Shown: positions 18,994 through 28,127, counted from the first letter of the stretch. The stretch: DNA of 64,000 nucleotides from Carboxylicivirga litoralis (GCF_025499605.1 NZ_JAFMVC010000008.1:1-64000); one strand, 5' to 3'. The notes: a model not told the origin generated them from the letters alone. Numbers and translations: made by a program.

Positions 18994-20313
18994 TTACAAT
19001 CCGCTAAAATCAATGTCATTAAATACTAATGTAGGACTTAGAAGACTTGAATATTTATAGGGATCATTGCCCATTTCGGTCAGCTGCTGCCAAAATTCTT
19101 TAGCATTTCCCGAGATATTCATTTCGTTAACAGGTTTTACGATTTTACCACCTTCAACCAAAAAGCCGGAAACACCAAATGAGAAATCACCGGTTGTTGA
19201 GTTGGAGTTACCACCGTTAAATGAGGTAACGAAAATGCCAGATTTTACATCTTTCACAATTTCATTAAAACCTCGCTGACCCAGTTCAAAACGAATGTTA
19301 GATGATGAACCTCCATTGGGTGTCATTCCCAGTTTTTTACCGTAATAATTGTCGATGTAATACTCTTTGAGCACGCCTTTTTCAATCATCACACGCTTTT
19401 TAGCCGCAATACCCTGGCCATCATATAAGCGAGAGCCAAAACCACTTTCGATAAATGGATCATCAATGACGGTTAAGAGTGGCGAGGCAATTTGTTTGCC
19501 TAACATACCATCTAAGTAGGAGCTTTTTTGTTGCAAGGCTCTGGCCGACATGGGGCGCATAAACATTGATAGCAAGCGTCCGGCTGTGCGATTTTCAATC
19601 AGCATATCGTATTTACCTGATGCAATTTTGGTCTGACCCATCTTTTGAATCGCATATTCAGCTGATTTGCTACCTAGTTCTTCAGCCGATGGCATTTGAT
19701 TAAAGAAGCGGCTGCCTCCCCAATGCCAACCTTCAGGACGAGCATCACCATCTTTGACCGTTACAGAACCGCCTGCCCAGAATGATGTTGAGGCGCGCTC
19801 AGCCACTAAGCCGTTACTATGTACCAACACACTTTCGGAATAGTCGTCGCTGAAACCTCCGGTTGCTGAAATAATTTTATCACTTTTAGAACGGGCTACC
19901 TGCTCAATCTCTTTTGAGATTTGGACACGCTGCTCAGGTGTCACCTGTAAATAGGACTTGTCTTCTAGTTTTAAATCCTTGCTCAAGTCGCTTGGGTAGA
20001 GCGATGGATCTGGTAATTCACGATATTCATCGGCTGTTAAATACTTGGTGGCTTCAACTGCTTCAGTGATAAATTTCTCCAGCTCCTTCTTGTTTAGGTT
20101 ATTGGTTGAATGACCTGAGTATTTGTGGTCACGATAAATATTCAGGTTCAGACCGTTTGATGTTGATTCCTTAATGGTTTCTATCTTCTGTTCGCGCACT
20201 TCAATTTCAACCGAGCGCGAATTGCTAATGGATGCAGCCACTTCGGATGCTCCTTTTTGCTTGGCGAACTCAACGGCCCACATGGCCAGTTCTTGTCGTT
20301 CTTTATTGTTCAT
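18994..20313 (-). CDS. TldE/PmbA-like metalloprotease subunit
   Basis: A 439-residue protein of the TldD/PmbA family. It lacks the HExxxH zinc motif seen in its upstream neighbour, which is the usual sign of the TldE (PmbA) subunit of the TldD-TldE heterodimer. That complex degrades unfolded or modified peptides in E. coli. The C-terminal half shows the family's GxGSRLYDGQG and SFNGGNSNSTTGDFSFGVSG stretches. The gene follows the TldD gene by 24 bases. It has no signal peptide, unlike its partner, which is odd for a heterodimer. Confidence 0.92.
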   Translation of the reverse strand: MNNKERQELAMWAVEFAKQKGASEVAASISNSRSVEIEVREQKIETIKESTSNGLNLNIYRDHKYSGHSTNNLNKKELEKFITEAVEATKYLTADEYRELPDPSLYPSDLSKDLKLEDKSYLQVTPEQRVQISKEIEQVARSKSDKIISATGGFSDDYSESVLVHSNGLVAERASTSFWAGGSVTVKDGDARPEGWHWGGSRFFNQMPSAEELGSKSAEYAIQKMGQTKIASGKYDMLIENRTAGRLLSMFMRPMSARALQQKSSYLDGMLGKQIASPLLTVIDDPFIESGFGSRLYDGQGIAAKKRVMIEKGVLKEYYIDNYYGKKLGMTPNGGSSSNIRFELGQRGFNEIVKDVKSGIFVTSFNGGNSNSTTGDFSFGVSGFLVEGGKIVKPVNEMNISGNAKEFWQQLTEMGNDPYKYSSLLSPTLVFNDIDFSGL

Positions 20314-20337
20314 CGTTATCGTTTTTCGGGTTAAAGA

Positions 20338-21882
20338 TTAAGCATTAACACCACCAACGGTGATTTTGGATACTTTAACGGTTGGCAAACCTTGCGAAAC
20401 AGGCACACCTTGTCCGTTTTTACCGCATGTCCAGCCACCTTCGGCCATCTTCAGGTCATCAGCTACCATTTCAATATCGGCCAATACTTTTGGTCCATTA
20501 CCAATGATGTTGATGTCTTTAATCGGACGTGTTAGCTTACCATTTTCAATCAAATAACCCGACTTAACGTAGAAAGTGAAATCACCGGCGCCAATCATTA
20601 CCTGTCCATTTGAGAAGGACTCGGCATACACACCATATTTCACACTTTCAATAATTTCTTCTTTTTTATGAGGTCCGTTCTCCATGTAGGTGTTACGCAT
20701 ACGAGGCATCGGCATATGTCGGAAAGATTCTCGTCGGCCATTACCCGTTGGTTTCACGCCGTAATGTTTGGCACTGATGCGGTCGTGCAAATACGATTCC
20801 ATGGTTCCGCCGGCCACCATGTAGGTTTTTTCAGTATTATTACCTTCATCATCCACATTGATTGAGCCACGAACGTTTGCATTTGTTCCGTCATCAACAA
20901 TGGAGATAAAGTCTTTAGCTACTTTTTTACCGATCTTATCGCTGAAGATAGATGTCTCTTTACGGTTAAAGTCTGCTTCCATACCATGACCGATTGCTTC
21001 GTGTAATAAGATACCCGAACTACCCGCAGCTAATACAACTGGTAATTCACCAGCCTTAGGTTTTACAGCATCAAATAAAGAAACGGTGCGTTTCACAGCT
21101 TCACTCGCTAAGGTATTGATGGCTTCAGGCGTAAAGAATTCGATGCCACGACGGCCTGAATAATCGAAATAGTTTTGCTCTTTTTGTCCGTTCTGCTCGG
21201 CTGTTACGCTAACCGATAACTGCGCCATTGGTTGATAATCGCATGTCATGCGACCCTCTGAGTTGGCAAAAAGCACATAAGAGGTTTCATCGTTGAACCA
21301 TACGTTTGACTTAATAACGCGTCCGTCCAGTGCAAACACTTTTTCATTAACCTGCTGTAGGTAAGGGATTTTTTCATTAATAGACACCTCTTCCCAGGCC
21401 GTGTTAATTTTATAGTAGCTTGGTAATTTGGGCGATTCAAAAGCAACCGGCTCAACAGTGGCACTGCTATTGGCAATGTTGGCCGCTGTTTTAGCCGCCG
21501 ACTTCATGGCTTCCAGGCTCACTTCTTCGCTGAATGAATAGCCTGTTTGGTCGCCTTTTAATACACGAATACCCACTCCAAAGCTAATGTCGGAATAGGC
21601 GCGGTTAACGGCATTGTCCTCTAATCCAATGTAATTGGCAATGCTGTGCTGAAAGAAAACATCGCAGTAATCGCCGCCTTTTGATAATCCTTCAGCAATA
21701 ATCTGCTGAATCATTTGTTCGGTCACACCAAAGTGTTCCAGATAGTCGTGAATGGTCATGTTACCTCCAATTTTTGCCGGTCCAGCAGTGCAGCTGGAAA
21801 GAACGTGGGGAAGAACAGCTGCACCAACAGCAGTTACCGTTCCGGCTTTTAAGAAATCTCTTCGATTAATAATTGCTTTCAT
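20338..21882 (-). CDS. TldD-like zinc metalloprotease with Tat signal
   Basis: A 514-residue protein. The zinc motif HEAIGHGMEAD (HExxxH) identifies the catalytic TldD subunit. The N terminus has a twin-arginine signal, NRRDFLKAG, a hydrophobic stretch and then LSSC, which could serve as a lipobox. The ATG at 21882 (or 21888) is preferred to the longer start because it puts the twin arginines near the N terminus. It is first in a two-gene operon with the TldE gene. Export by Tat would move this peptidase out of the cytoplasm, where E. coli TldD works. Confidence 0.92.
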   Translation of the reverse strand: MKAIINRRDFLKAGTVTAVGAAVLPHVLSSCTAGPAKIGGNMTIHDYLEHFGVTEQMIQQIIAEGLSKGGDYCDVFFQHSIANYIGLEDNAVNRAYSDISFGVGIRVLKGDQTGYSFSEEVSLEAMKSAAKTAANIANSSATVEPVAFESPKLPSYYKINTAWEEVSINEKIPYLQQVNEKVFALDGRVIKSNVWFNDETSYVLFANSEGRMTCDYQPMAQLSVSVTAEQNGQKEQNYFDYSGRRGIEFFTPEAINTLASEAVKRTVSLFDAVKPKAGELPVVLAAGSSGILLHEAIGHGMEADFNRKETSIFSDKIGKKVAKDFISIVDDGTNANVRGSINVDDEGNNTEKTYMVAGGTMESYLHDRISAKHYGVKPTGNGRRESFRHMPMPRMRNTYMENGPHKKEEIIESVKYGVYAESFSNGQVMIGAGDFTFYVKSGYLIENGKLTRPIKDINIIGNGPKVLADIEMVADDLKMAEGGWTCGKNGQGVPVSQGLPTVKVSKITVGGVNA

Positions 21883-21888
21883 TTGCAT

Positions 21889-22269
21889 AGATTTTAAAGC
21901 AAAGCAACAGAAAAGCAATGACTGCTCTGCTCATGGGTTTGTAGATAATAAAAGGTTAATAAATCAGGCATCAAATCGAACTATGATGCCTGATAAATAA
22001 GCTAATAAATGGGACTTATAGCTTAACGGGTATTAAAGATATTTTTTATCTGTGTGAATAACAAACTCATCTGTGAAATTATGTTATCCCTTTCTAAGAT
22101 GGTTTAATTAATAGGTTCCAAATATTTTTTTCAAAATGATGCTTTTTTTATTAGCAGACTATGCTGTTGCACTTAAAAATACACATGTGTGTTACTATCT
22201 GCAATGCTTGTGCGATATTGTTTCGTAGTTATTTTGAGTTTAGGTTTGCAGCTAAAAATGATAATAAAA
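21889..22269. other. Intergenic region without a recognisable gene
   Basis: About 380 AT-rich bases between the divergent TldD and VOC genes, with no convincing open frame on either strand. It should hold the promoters of both genes, but I could not find a TTG-N19-TAnnTTTG match. Confidence 0.5.
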
Positions 22270-22866
22270 ATGAAGAAAATTGTAGTTGCTCTTAGTTTAT
22301 TCTTGCTTATAACAAGCAGTATTATTTCACAAAAAACAAAACAGATGAATAACGTAAATGAAAAGATGAAGCCTTATCCGAAAACATTTTCACATATTGG
22401 CATAACCGTGCCTGATATTCATGAGGCAGTTAAGTTTTACACTGAGGTGATGGGTTTTTATGTGATAATGGAACCAACTGTTGTAGTTGAAGAAAATGAA
22501 ACAGCCATTGGACAGATGTGTATTGATGTGTTTGGTGAAGGGTGGGGGAGTTTTAAAATTGCCCATTTATCATCAGGTGATAAGATTGGGTTTGAGTTAT
22601 TTGAATTTAATGAAAGTAAAAATTCAAGACCAAAATTTGAGCCTTTCAGAACCGGATTGTTTCATTTCTCGGTGCAAGATCCAGATGTAGAGGGATTGGT
22701 AAAGAAAATAGTAGAAGCAGGCGGAAAGCAAAGAATGCCAATCCGAGAATACTATCCTGGCGAAAAGCCTTTTAAAATGTGTTATGTTGAGGACCCATTC
22801 GGTACTGTATTTGAAATTTATTCACACTCCTACGAATTACATTATTCAGCAGGAGCATATAAGTAA
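22270..22866 (+). CDS. VOC family protein, glyoxalase/dioxygenase-like, secreted
   Basis: A 198-residue protein with a signal peptide (residues 1-20) followed by one vicinal-oxygen-chelate domain. It opens with FSHIGITVPDIHEAVKFY and has metal-ligand-like positions in HFSVQDPDVEGLV and the final Glu in DPFGTVFEIYSHS. The fold is that of glyoxalase I and extradiol dioxygenases; the reaction is unknown. The ATG at 22270 puts the signal peptide in place; the frame runs further upstream. Its last 25 bases overlap the 3' end of the converging HxlR gene. Confidence 0.85.
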   Translation: MKKIVVALSLFLLITSSIISQKTKQMNNVNEKMKPYPKTFSHIGITVPDIHEAVKFYTEVMGFYVIMEPTVVVEENETAIGQMCIDVFGEGWGSFKIAHLSSGDKIGFELFEFNESKNSRPKFEPFRTGLFHFSVQDPDVEGLVKKIVEAGGKQRMPIREYYPGEKPFKMCYVEDPFGTVFEIYSHSYELHYSAGAYK

Positions 22867-23222
22867 TGTGTCTGAGCAAAGTCTTGTCCCCATTTGTCTA
22901 ATTCAAGAATAATGGGGATAAGGCTTTTTCCGTCTTCCGTTAGTTCATATTCGACTTTAGGAGGCGTAACCGGGTAAATGGTGCGCTTCACCAGTTTATC
23001 CTTTTCAAGTGCTCTTATAGAGTAGGTAAACATTCTGTTTGACAAGTCAGTAATGCTCTTCTGTAATACACCTGAGCGTTGTGGGCCATCTTTTAAGTGA
23101 TATAAAATTAGACTTTTGTACTTGTCGCCAATTAAGTGTAGTGCAAACGCTAATGTGCAGTTAAACGCTTTGTCCCCGTATATTATTTTTTGGTTGTCAC
23201 TATTGTTACTTTCCATGATCAA
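22842..23222 (-). CDS. HxlR family transcriptional regulator
   Basis: A 126-residue winged-helix DNA-binding protein. CTLAFALHLIGDKYKSLILYHL, the helix-turn-helix NRMFTYSIRALEKDKLVKR and the wing VTPPKVEYELTEDG are classic HxlR features, including the Cys at the start of the first helix that in some members senses electrophiles. It lies 42 bases after the esterase gene on the same strand and overlaps the VOC gene tail to tail. It may regulate either neighbour. Confidence 0.92.
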   Translation of the reverse strand: MIMESNNSDNQKIIYGDKAFNCTLAFALHLIGDKYKSLILYHLKDGPQRSGVLQKSITDLSNRMFTYSIRALEKDKLVKRTIYPVTPPKVEYELTEDGKSLIPIILELDKWGQDFAQTHYLYAPAE

Positions 23223-23264
23223 TATATTTTTAAGCGTTTATTATAGCGGCAGAGTTTTGCTGTT

Positions 23265-24143
23265 TTACTGACGATGAAAGACATCACCAACAAACTGCAA
23301 GCCATGGATGATGTTGGTTCGCCAGTAAGTCCAGTTGTGGGCACCCTCACGAATACGATATTGGTGTTCGATGTTTTTGTCACGCATCAAAACATGTAAC
23401 GCTGCATTGCCTTTGTACAAAAAATCATCATCGCCGCAATCGATATAAAACTTCACACCATTGAAGATTTTCGGCTCAGACTTTTCAATGATATTAAGTA
23501 TGTTGTAATTCATCCAGTGTTGAGGCAGATTACCATTCTCATCTAATTCGCCATAAATGGGAGCAAACCATTGTTTATTACCTGATGTCAAATAGTTTTT
23601 CATCTCTTCGTTGGTATAAACAGCCGCGCTAAAAGCTGCACAGGCACCAAACATATTTGGGTGTTTGATGGCATATACCAGCGAACCATGACCGCCCATG
23701 GATAAGCCACTCACAGCACGAAATTCTTTTTGAGAACGAATGCGATATTGCTTCTCAATCTGAGGAATAAACTCTTCGAAGAACATATCTTCAAAAGGAT
23801 CGGTTCCATCAAACTTATTCACATACCAGGTGACCTTGGCATCTGGCATTACAATGATCATTGGCGGGATTACACCTTCTTCAATGGCCTTGTCGGCTGT
23901 GCGGTTGACTTCGCCAAATTGTACCCAGGCCGTTTCGTTATCGCTGTAGCCATGCAATAAATACAAAACGGGGTAGGAGCGCTCCGATGTGTCATAGCAA
24001 GGTGGTAGATAGACAGAGTAATTGACATTATAACCAGTTAACTTACTTGAGATGGATTGGCCTTCAATGATTTTGCCTTTAGGTGTTTGCGCTGCAGTTG
24101 TTAGGGCTATGAGGATAATAGCGAGTGATAGGAGTTGTTTCAT
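23265..24143 (-). CDS. Secreted alpha/beta-hydrolase esterase
   Basis: A 292-residue protein with a signal peptide (about 1-18) and an esterase D-like alpha/beta-hydrolase fold. The nucleophile elbow is GLSMGG, the oxyanion region YLLHGYSDNETAW precedes it, and the catalytic His is in GAHNWTYWR near the C terminus. It resembles feruloyl/acetyl-xylan esterases and the esterase part of XynZ. No xylan-degrading neighbours are present. It starts 3 bases after the upstream lipoprotein gene, so the two are cotranscribed. Confidence 0.9.
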   Translation of the reverse strand: MKQLLSLAIILIALTTAAQTPKGKIIEGQSISSKLTGYNVNYSVYLPPCYDTSERSYPVLYLLHGYSDNETAWVQFGEVNRTADKAIEEGVIPPMIIVMPDAKVTWYVNKFDGTDPFEDMFFEEFIPQIEKQYRIRSQKEFRAVSGLSMGGHGSLVYAIKHPNMFGACAAFSAAVYTNEEMKNYLTSGNKQWFAPIYGELDENGNLPQHWMNYNILNIIEKSEPKIFNGVKFYIDCGDDDFLYKGNAALHVLMRDKNIEHQYRIREGAHNWTYWRTNIIHGLQFVGDVFHRQ

Positions 24144-24146
24144 GTT

Positions 24147-24734
24147 TTATTTATTAAGATTGTGATTCATACGAACTGAGAAAGTGACATTGTCATTCCC
24201 GTAATCTATTGAGTACACATAATTTGATTCTTCCCAGAATAGACTATAGTTTTTAATCTCTTCAGTGATAATTTTTTCGAATAATAGCTCGTAGCTATTA
24301 AACTCATATGAATAATCACTCGTTAATTGTTTCTGGAATCTTATTAAAGATGGTGGAGAATTTAAATTAAAACGTATGATGTTTTTAATTCTTGTAATAC
24401 CATTTTTTAAAGACTCCTGATATTCAAAGTGACCAGATACGCCTCCTATGATGTAATTATCAGAGTCGCCCCAATCGTCAATGCAAGATCCGCTTACAGG
24501 ACATCTGCTTTCGGGATATATTGTGTAGAAACCATTGGCTGTTTCGACACTGTAATAAGAAATCTTGCCTTTAGGTTGCACCAGGTTTTTCTTATTTTTT
24601 TCTTTAAAGTAATCAAGATCGTTACCAATGTATCTCTCAAAATTTCTGAATCTTATTTCAGGATAGATTGATAAAGTATCCTTATTGCAGCCAATACAAA
24701 CAATTATCAGGAGTATGAATGGTATTTTCTTCAT
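24147..24734 (-). CDS. Hypothetical lipoprotein
   Basis: A 195-residue protein with a lipoprotein signal (IIVCIGC, Cys16). I recognise no family. It carries one Cys pair in RCPVSGSC, which could form a disulfide, and is predicted mostly beta. It is the first gene of a unit with the esterase and perhaps the HxlR regulator. Confidence 0.75.
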   Translation of the reverse strand: MKKIPFILLIIVCIGCNKDTLSIYPEIRFRNFERYIGNDLDYFKEKNKKNLVQPKGKISYYSVETANGFYTIYPESRCPVSGSCIDDWGDSDNYIIGGVSGHFEYQESLKNGITRIKNIIRFNLNSPPSLIRFQKQLTSDYSYEFNSYELLFEKIITEEIKNYSLFWEESNYVYSIDYGNDNVTFSVRMNHNLNK

Positions 24735-24761
24735 TGTAGATTAGATTATCAGCTCTAAAAT

Positions 24762-24797
24762 AAAAAAGACCTTAAGCTTTTCAAAAACTTAAGGTCT
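24762..24797 (-). terminator. Terminator of the nucleotidyltransferase gene
   Basis: A perfect 10-bp stem (arms 24767-24776 and 24788-24797, loop of 11) with a T run on the minus strand, 26 bases past the stop codon. Confidence 0.85.
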
Positions 24798-24822
24798 AAA
24801 TAGAAGTATTTTTAAAAGAGGT

Positions 24823-25719
24823 TTACCAAAGTTTTTCAGGGTAAACACCTTTTGCAATAAGCTGATCCAGTTTTTTCTGTACCAAGGGCTTGTCTTCCTG
24901 GTAAGTCACACCAAACCATTTGGCATCGGTGCGGATGACTTTAGTGCTGGCTTCACCTTTTTTAATCATGGTATCTACCACTGCATTAAAGTAGAACTCT
25001 GATTTCATTTCTGTTCCTTTTTCTTTCAGGAAGTCAATAAACGCAGTTTCTAAATGCTGGAAGTACTCTGGTTTAAAGGCCCAGAAGTTCATTGATACAG
25101 CCTCATTACCTGTTAACTCAGTTTTGCTGTTTTCTTCGTAATAGAAGATTTTATCGTCCTCGTAGCCAATTTTAGTGCGCTCGGTAATGTTGACTAGGTT
25201 GCCTTTTTCATCAGCTTCACAAACACCGCGCGACACGGTGCCGTGCTCCGAAAGTGTGTTGTTAAGCGCATAACCAACCATGGCGTATTCATTGGCATTC
25301 GTGCTTTCGGCTACAAAATCAAATACCTGTTTGTAGGCTTCACGACCATAGAAATCATCAGCGTTAATAATTGCAAAAGGCTCCTTGATGGCATCCTTCG
25401 CCATTAAAATGGCATGACCTGTTCCCCAAGGTTTTTCACGTCCTTCTGGCACTGAATAACCTTCAGGTAAATCTTTTAAATCCTGATAAACGTATTCGGT
25501 TTTAATTTTTCCAGCCAGGCGAGGTTCGAAGCGCTCCTTAAAGGCTTCAGCAAAATCTTCGCGAATAACAAAAACGACCTTTTCAAAGCCCGATTGAATA
25601 GCATCATAAACAGAGTAATCGATGATTGATTCGCCGTGTGGACCCAATTCATCCATCTGCTTCAAGCCGCCATAACGACTTCCCATACCTGCTGCTAAAA
25701 TTAAAAGTGTTGGTTTCAT
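24823..25719 (-). CDS. Sugar nucleotidyltransferase family protein
   Basis: A 298-residue enzyme of the NTP-transferase fold. The nucleotide-binding signature LAAGMGSRYGGLKQ opens the protein, and INADDFYG carries the metal-binding Asp. Such enzymes join a sugar 1-phosphate to an NTP to give an NDP-sugar. The ATG at 25719 is chosen since the longer frame adds 13 residues before the core. The sugar is unknown. It forms a single-gene unit. Confidence 0.85.
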   Translation of the reverse strand: MKPTLLILAAGMGSRYGGLKQMDELGPHGESIIDYSVYDAIQSGFEKVVFVIREDFAEAFKERFEPRLAGKIKTEYVYQDLKDLPEGYSVPEGREKPWGTGHAILMAKDAIKEPFAIINADDFYGREAYKQVFDFVAESTNANEYAMVGYALNNTLSEHGTVSRGVCEADEKGNLVNITERTKIGYEDDKIFYYEENSKTELTGNEAVSMNFWAFKPEYFQHLETAFIDFLKEKGTEMKSEFYFNAVVDTMIKKGEASTKVIRTDAKWFGVTYQEDKPLVQKKLDQLIAKGVYPEKLW

Positions 25720-25828
25720 TGTAATCTGTATTTGCGTGTTTTTAGTATTGGCTTGCAATATCCATATTTATTTTTGCAAACCACACTAAATAGTTAGTTT
25801 TAAATTATACGAAAGGCAAAAGTAAGGA

Positions 25829-26824
25829 TTATTTCTTATTATTTCTTTCAAAATCTTTCTTTATTCCATCGTAAAGCCAATTGGCCAAAGCTTGCCGATT
25901 ATCGGCTTTAACAAACCGTTGCTGGTCGCGATAGTTTTGGATATTTCCCAATTCGATGAATACCGAAACAGGTGTAGTGTTCCTTAAGAGGTAGAGGTTG
26001 CGCGTACTAACGGTTCCTGAAAAACCACGGGAAGGTTGATGTTGGTTATATTTTTCGTCAAAAGTATCGCGCAATTGGTAGGCCAGGTTTTTACCGCTTT
26101 TACTTTTTTTGTGGTGATAGAAGAAAACATCTATCTGCTTGCGTTTACTACGACTGTCGAGGTGAATGATGATGCACCGACGATAGGCTTCCGAATCTTG
26201 TTTATACAGTTTATTAACTTCAAGCGTTCGCTGCTTAAGACGTTCGTTCTGGTCGAGCGGAATGGTGTTGGTGCCACAGGTTTCATGATTGTCGTAGCGT
26301 AATATTTGTTGGTCGCGGATGCCATCATCCTCATCCTGAATAACAAAATGCACCTTGGCACCATTTTCCTGCAGCTTCTTGGCCAATCGAAGTGTGATGT
26401 CATAAGCATACTCGTCTTCATGCAATTCGTGACTGCCATATTTTCCAATCGCACCCGGGTCGGGACCACCGTGGCCCGCCACCAAATAAAAAACGCTTCC
26501 TTTTAATGCTGTCGACTCCAGTGGAAATCGTTCGCGCTCTGTTCCATAAAGTGGTTCGTATAATTCAATTTCGGCCGAGGGAATTAAATAGCTTTGATGG
26601 GCTAATAAGGAGTTGTTCTTGCCAAATTTTCCTTTGTTGAGCTCTATAAACGTTTGCTGATACTCTTTCGGCGATAGCTGATGACGAATAAGAAAGCTGT
26701 GAAGGCCTTCTCCTGCTTTGGGTCTGGCTGTTTCGTAATCAGCATTGGCCTGGGCAAAAAGTAGGATATTGCAAATTATAAATAGCCCAAGTATAATATG
26801 TCGTTTGGCATTAATTGTACTCAT
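25829..26824 (-). CDS. N-acetylmuramoyl-L-alanine amidase with LysM-like domain
   Basis: A 331-residue secreted enzyme. After the signal peptide come a LysM-like segment (AGEGLHSFLIRHQLS to YLIPSAE) and an Amidase_3 domain. Zinc ligands are the His of AGHGGPDPGA, the Glu of HEDEYAYD and the His of IIIHLDSRS; the catalytic Glu is in VFIELGNIQN. It cuts the amide bond between muramic acid and the stem peptide in the periplasm. The ATG at 26824 fits the signal peptide. Confidence 0.9.
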   Translation of the reverse strand: MSTINAKRHIILGLFIICNILLFAQANADYETARPKAGEGLHSFLIRHQLSPKEYQQTFIELNKGKFGKNNSLLAHQSYLIPSAEIELYEPLYGTERERFPLESTALKGSVFYLVAGHGGPDPGAIGKYGSHELHEDEYAYDITLRLAKKLQENGAKVHFVIQDEDDGIRDQQILRYDNHETCGTNTIPLDQNERLKQRTLEVNKLYKQDSEAYRRCIIIHLDSRSKRKQIDVFFYHHKKSKSGKNLAYQLRDTFDEKYNQHQPSRGFSGTVSTRNLYLLRNTTPVSVFIELGNIQNYRDQQRFVKADNRQALANWLYDGIKKDFERNNKK

Positions 26825-26982
26825 CGTGTACAAAAATAATTTTTTTAGTAGATCTGAAGGCAATAAAAGAAATCATAGTCTTACATATTTATAAATGTCA
26901 TTATTAGAAGGATGAATAATCCGGTTTTGATGATTGTTTTAGAAGAAAGACATGCGTAGATCTCCACGATGGGAGCATATTT

Positions 26983-27057
26983 AAATAAACACAGAGACAC
27001 CGAGTCGCATAGTCTTTATAATAAAAGCTCTGCGACTCGGTGTCTCTGCGTTTATTT
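26983..27057. repeat. 30-bp near-perfect palindromic repeat
   Basis: Two 30-base arms (26983-27012 and 27028-27057) pair with only two mismatches around a 15-base loop. The arms contain CAGAGACACCGAGTCGCA and read into a T-rich end. It belongs to no gene. It resembles the CAGAGAC-type intergenic palindromes found in several bacterial phyla. It could also terminate transcription from either side. Confidence 0.75.
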
Positions 27058-27125
27058 TTATATTTGAGATGAATAGCGTCCTAAAGGCTTTGTGCCTATT
27101 TTTGTAAAGTTGTGATTTTGAATGA

Positions 27126-27371
27126 CCTCAGCCGGTGAACCTAAAAGCAAGGTTGATTTGACTATTAAAAATTGATTTCTGTCCGAGCCTTTTGGAGGAA
27201 CGAAAAAAGGCGAGTTTAATCAATTTCAGTCAATCAATTGTAGCTTTTAGAGTGAAGTGGGTGTAGTCTTGATGTTTTTTCCTTAGTTTTTGTCATCAAG
27301 AACATCGGAACAATGAAGAATTGATTATTCTTAATTGTTTCAGCATAAGTCGGGTTTGGGCGAAGCGCCAA
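27126..27371. repeat. Dispersed structured repeat, copy A
   Basis: This ~246-base stretch is repeated at 52761-52960. A 37-base core from 27268 is identical in both copies, and so is a 26-base end at 27346-27371. The 5' part can fold into a long stem (27153-27163 with 27228-27237; 27169-27177 with 27218-27226), and the core has a CTTGATG/CATCAAG hairpin and a GGCG/CGCC hairpin. Copy A has an extra ~41 bases holding a hairpin (27307-27321 with 27327-27341). It ends 80 bases before the aldolase start codon. Confidence 0.7.
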
Positions 27372-27451
27372 TATAATTAGGACAATAATGATTTGAGATG
27401 AATTATAATCATGTTATCTATCAATGTAGATATTCATAAAAGCACATTACC

Positions 27452-28087
27452 ATGCACAAAGAAGCATATTTGAAGGAAAAAAAGGAAGTGGCTAAATGGA
27501 TGCGTCGTTTGTATAAGAAAGGGCTGACAACTTCATTGGGTGGTAATATCAGTCTACGTATCGATGAACATCATATTGCCATCACGGCATCGGAAACCGA
27601 TAAAGGGCGAATCAAAGCCAGCCAGATTGCGATTGTTGCCATGGATGGTCAGTTAGTCGATTTATCCAATAAAGTTAGCATGGAAACAGGTATGCATTTA
27701 TCTATATATAATAAGCGGTCCGATGTTATGGCTATCGTGCATGCCCATGCTCCGATGGGAAGTTTGTTTGCTGTAACAACTAAAACCATCAATACGCATC
27801 TGCTGGCAGAAGCTTATACCATTTTAGGTCATCCTGAAAAAGCGGCGTATGCAGCACCTGGTTCTGAAGAGTTAGCGGCTAATGTTGCTGTTGCATGTAA
27901 AGCGGCAGATGTTATTTTGATGGCCAATCATGGTGTGTTAGCTGTAGGAACATCTCTATTGCAGGCTTTCGACCGGATTGAGGTACTGGAGAATGCTGCT
28001 AAGATGACCGTTCTAACAGCTTTACTAAAGGATAAGTCGGAATTGACTGAAAACCAATTGACAGAATTAAAGTCCATTTTTTTCTGA
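27452..28087 (+). CDS. Class II aldolase/adducin family protein
   Basis: A 211-residue protein of the fuculose-phosphate aldolase fold. GNISLRI, the zinc-binding His pair in VHAHAP and the further His in MANHGVLAVG are present. Members cleave or epimerise sugar phosphates such as L-fuculose 1-phosphate or L-ribulose 5-phosphate. Which one is used here cannot be told, and no fucose or arabinose genes are adjacent. It lies just downstream of the dispersed repeat, which may be part of its leader. Confidence 0.85.
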   Translation: MHKEAYLKEKKEVAKWMRRLYKKGLTTSLGGNISLRIDEHHIAITASETDKGRIKASQIAIVAMDGQLVDLSNKVSMETGMHLSIYNKRSDVMAIVHAHAPMGSLFAVTTKTINTHLLAEAYTILGHPEKAAYAAPGSEELAANVAVACKAADVILMANHGVLAVGTSLLQAFDRIEVLENAAKMTVLTALLKDKSELTENQLTELKSIFF

Positions 28088-28127
28088 TTTTTTAGAGTGT
28101 TGAAGGCTAGTGTTTAGGAGTGCTTTG

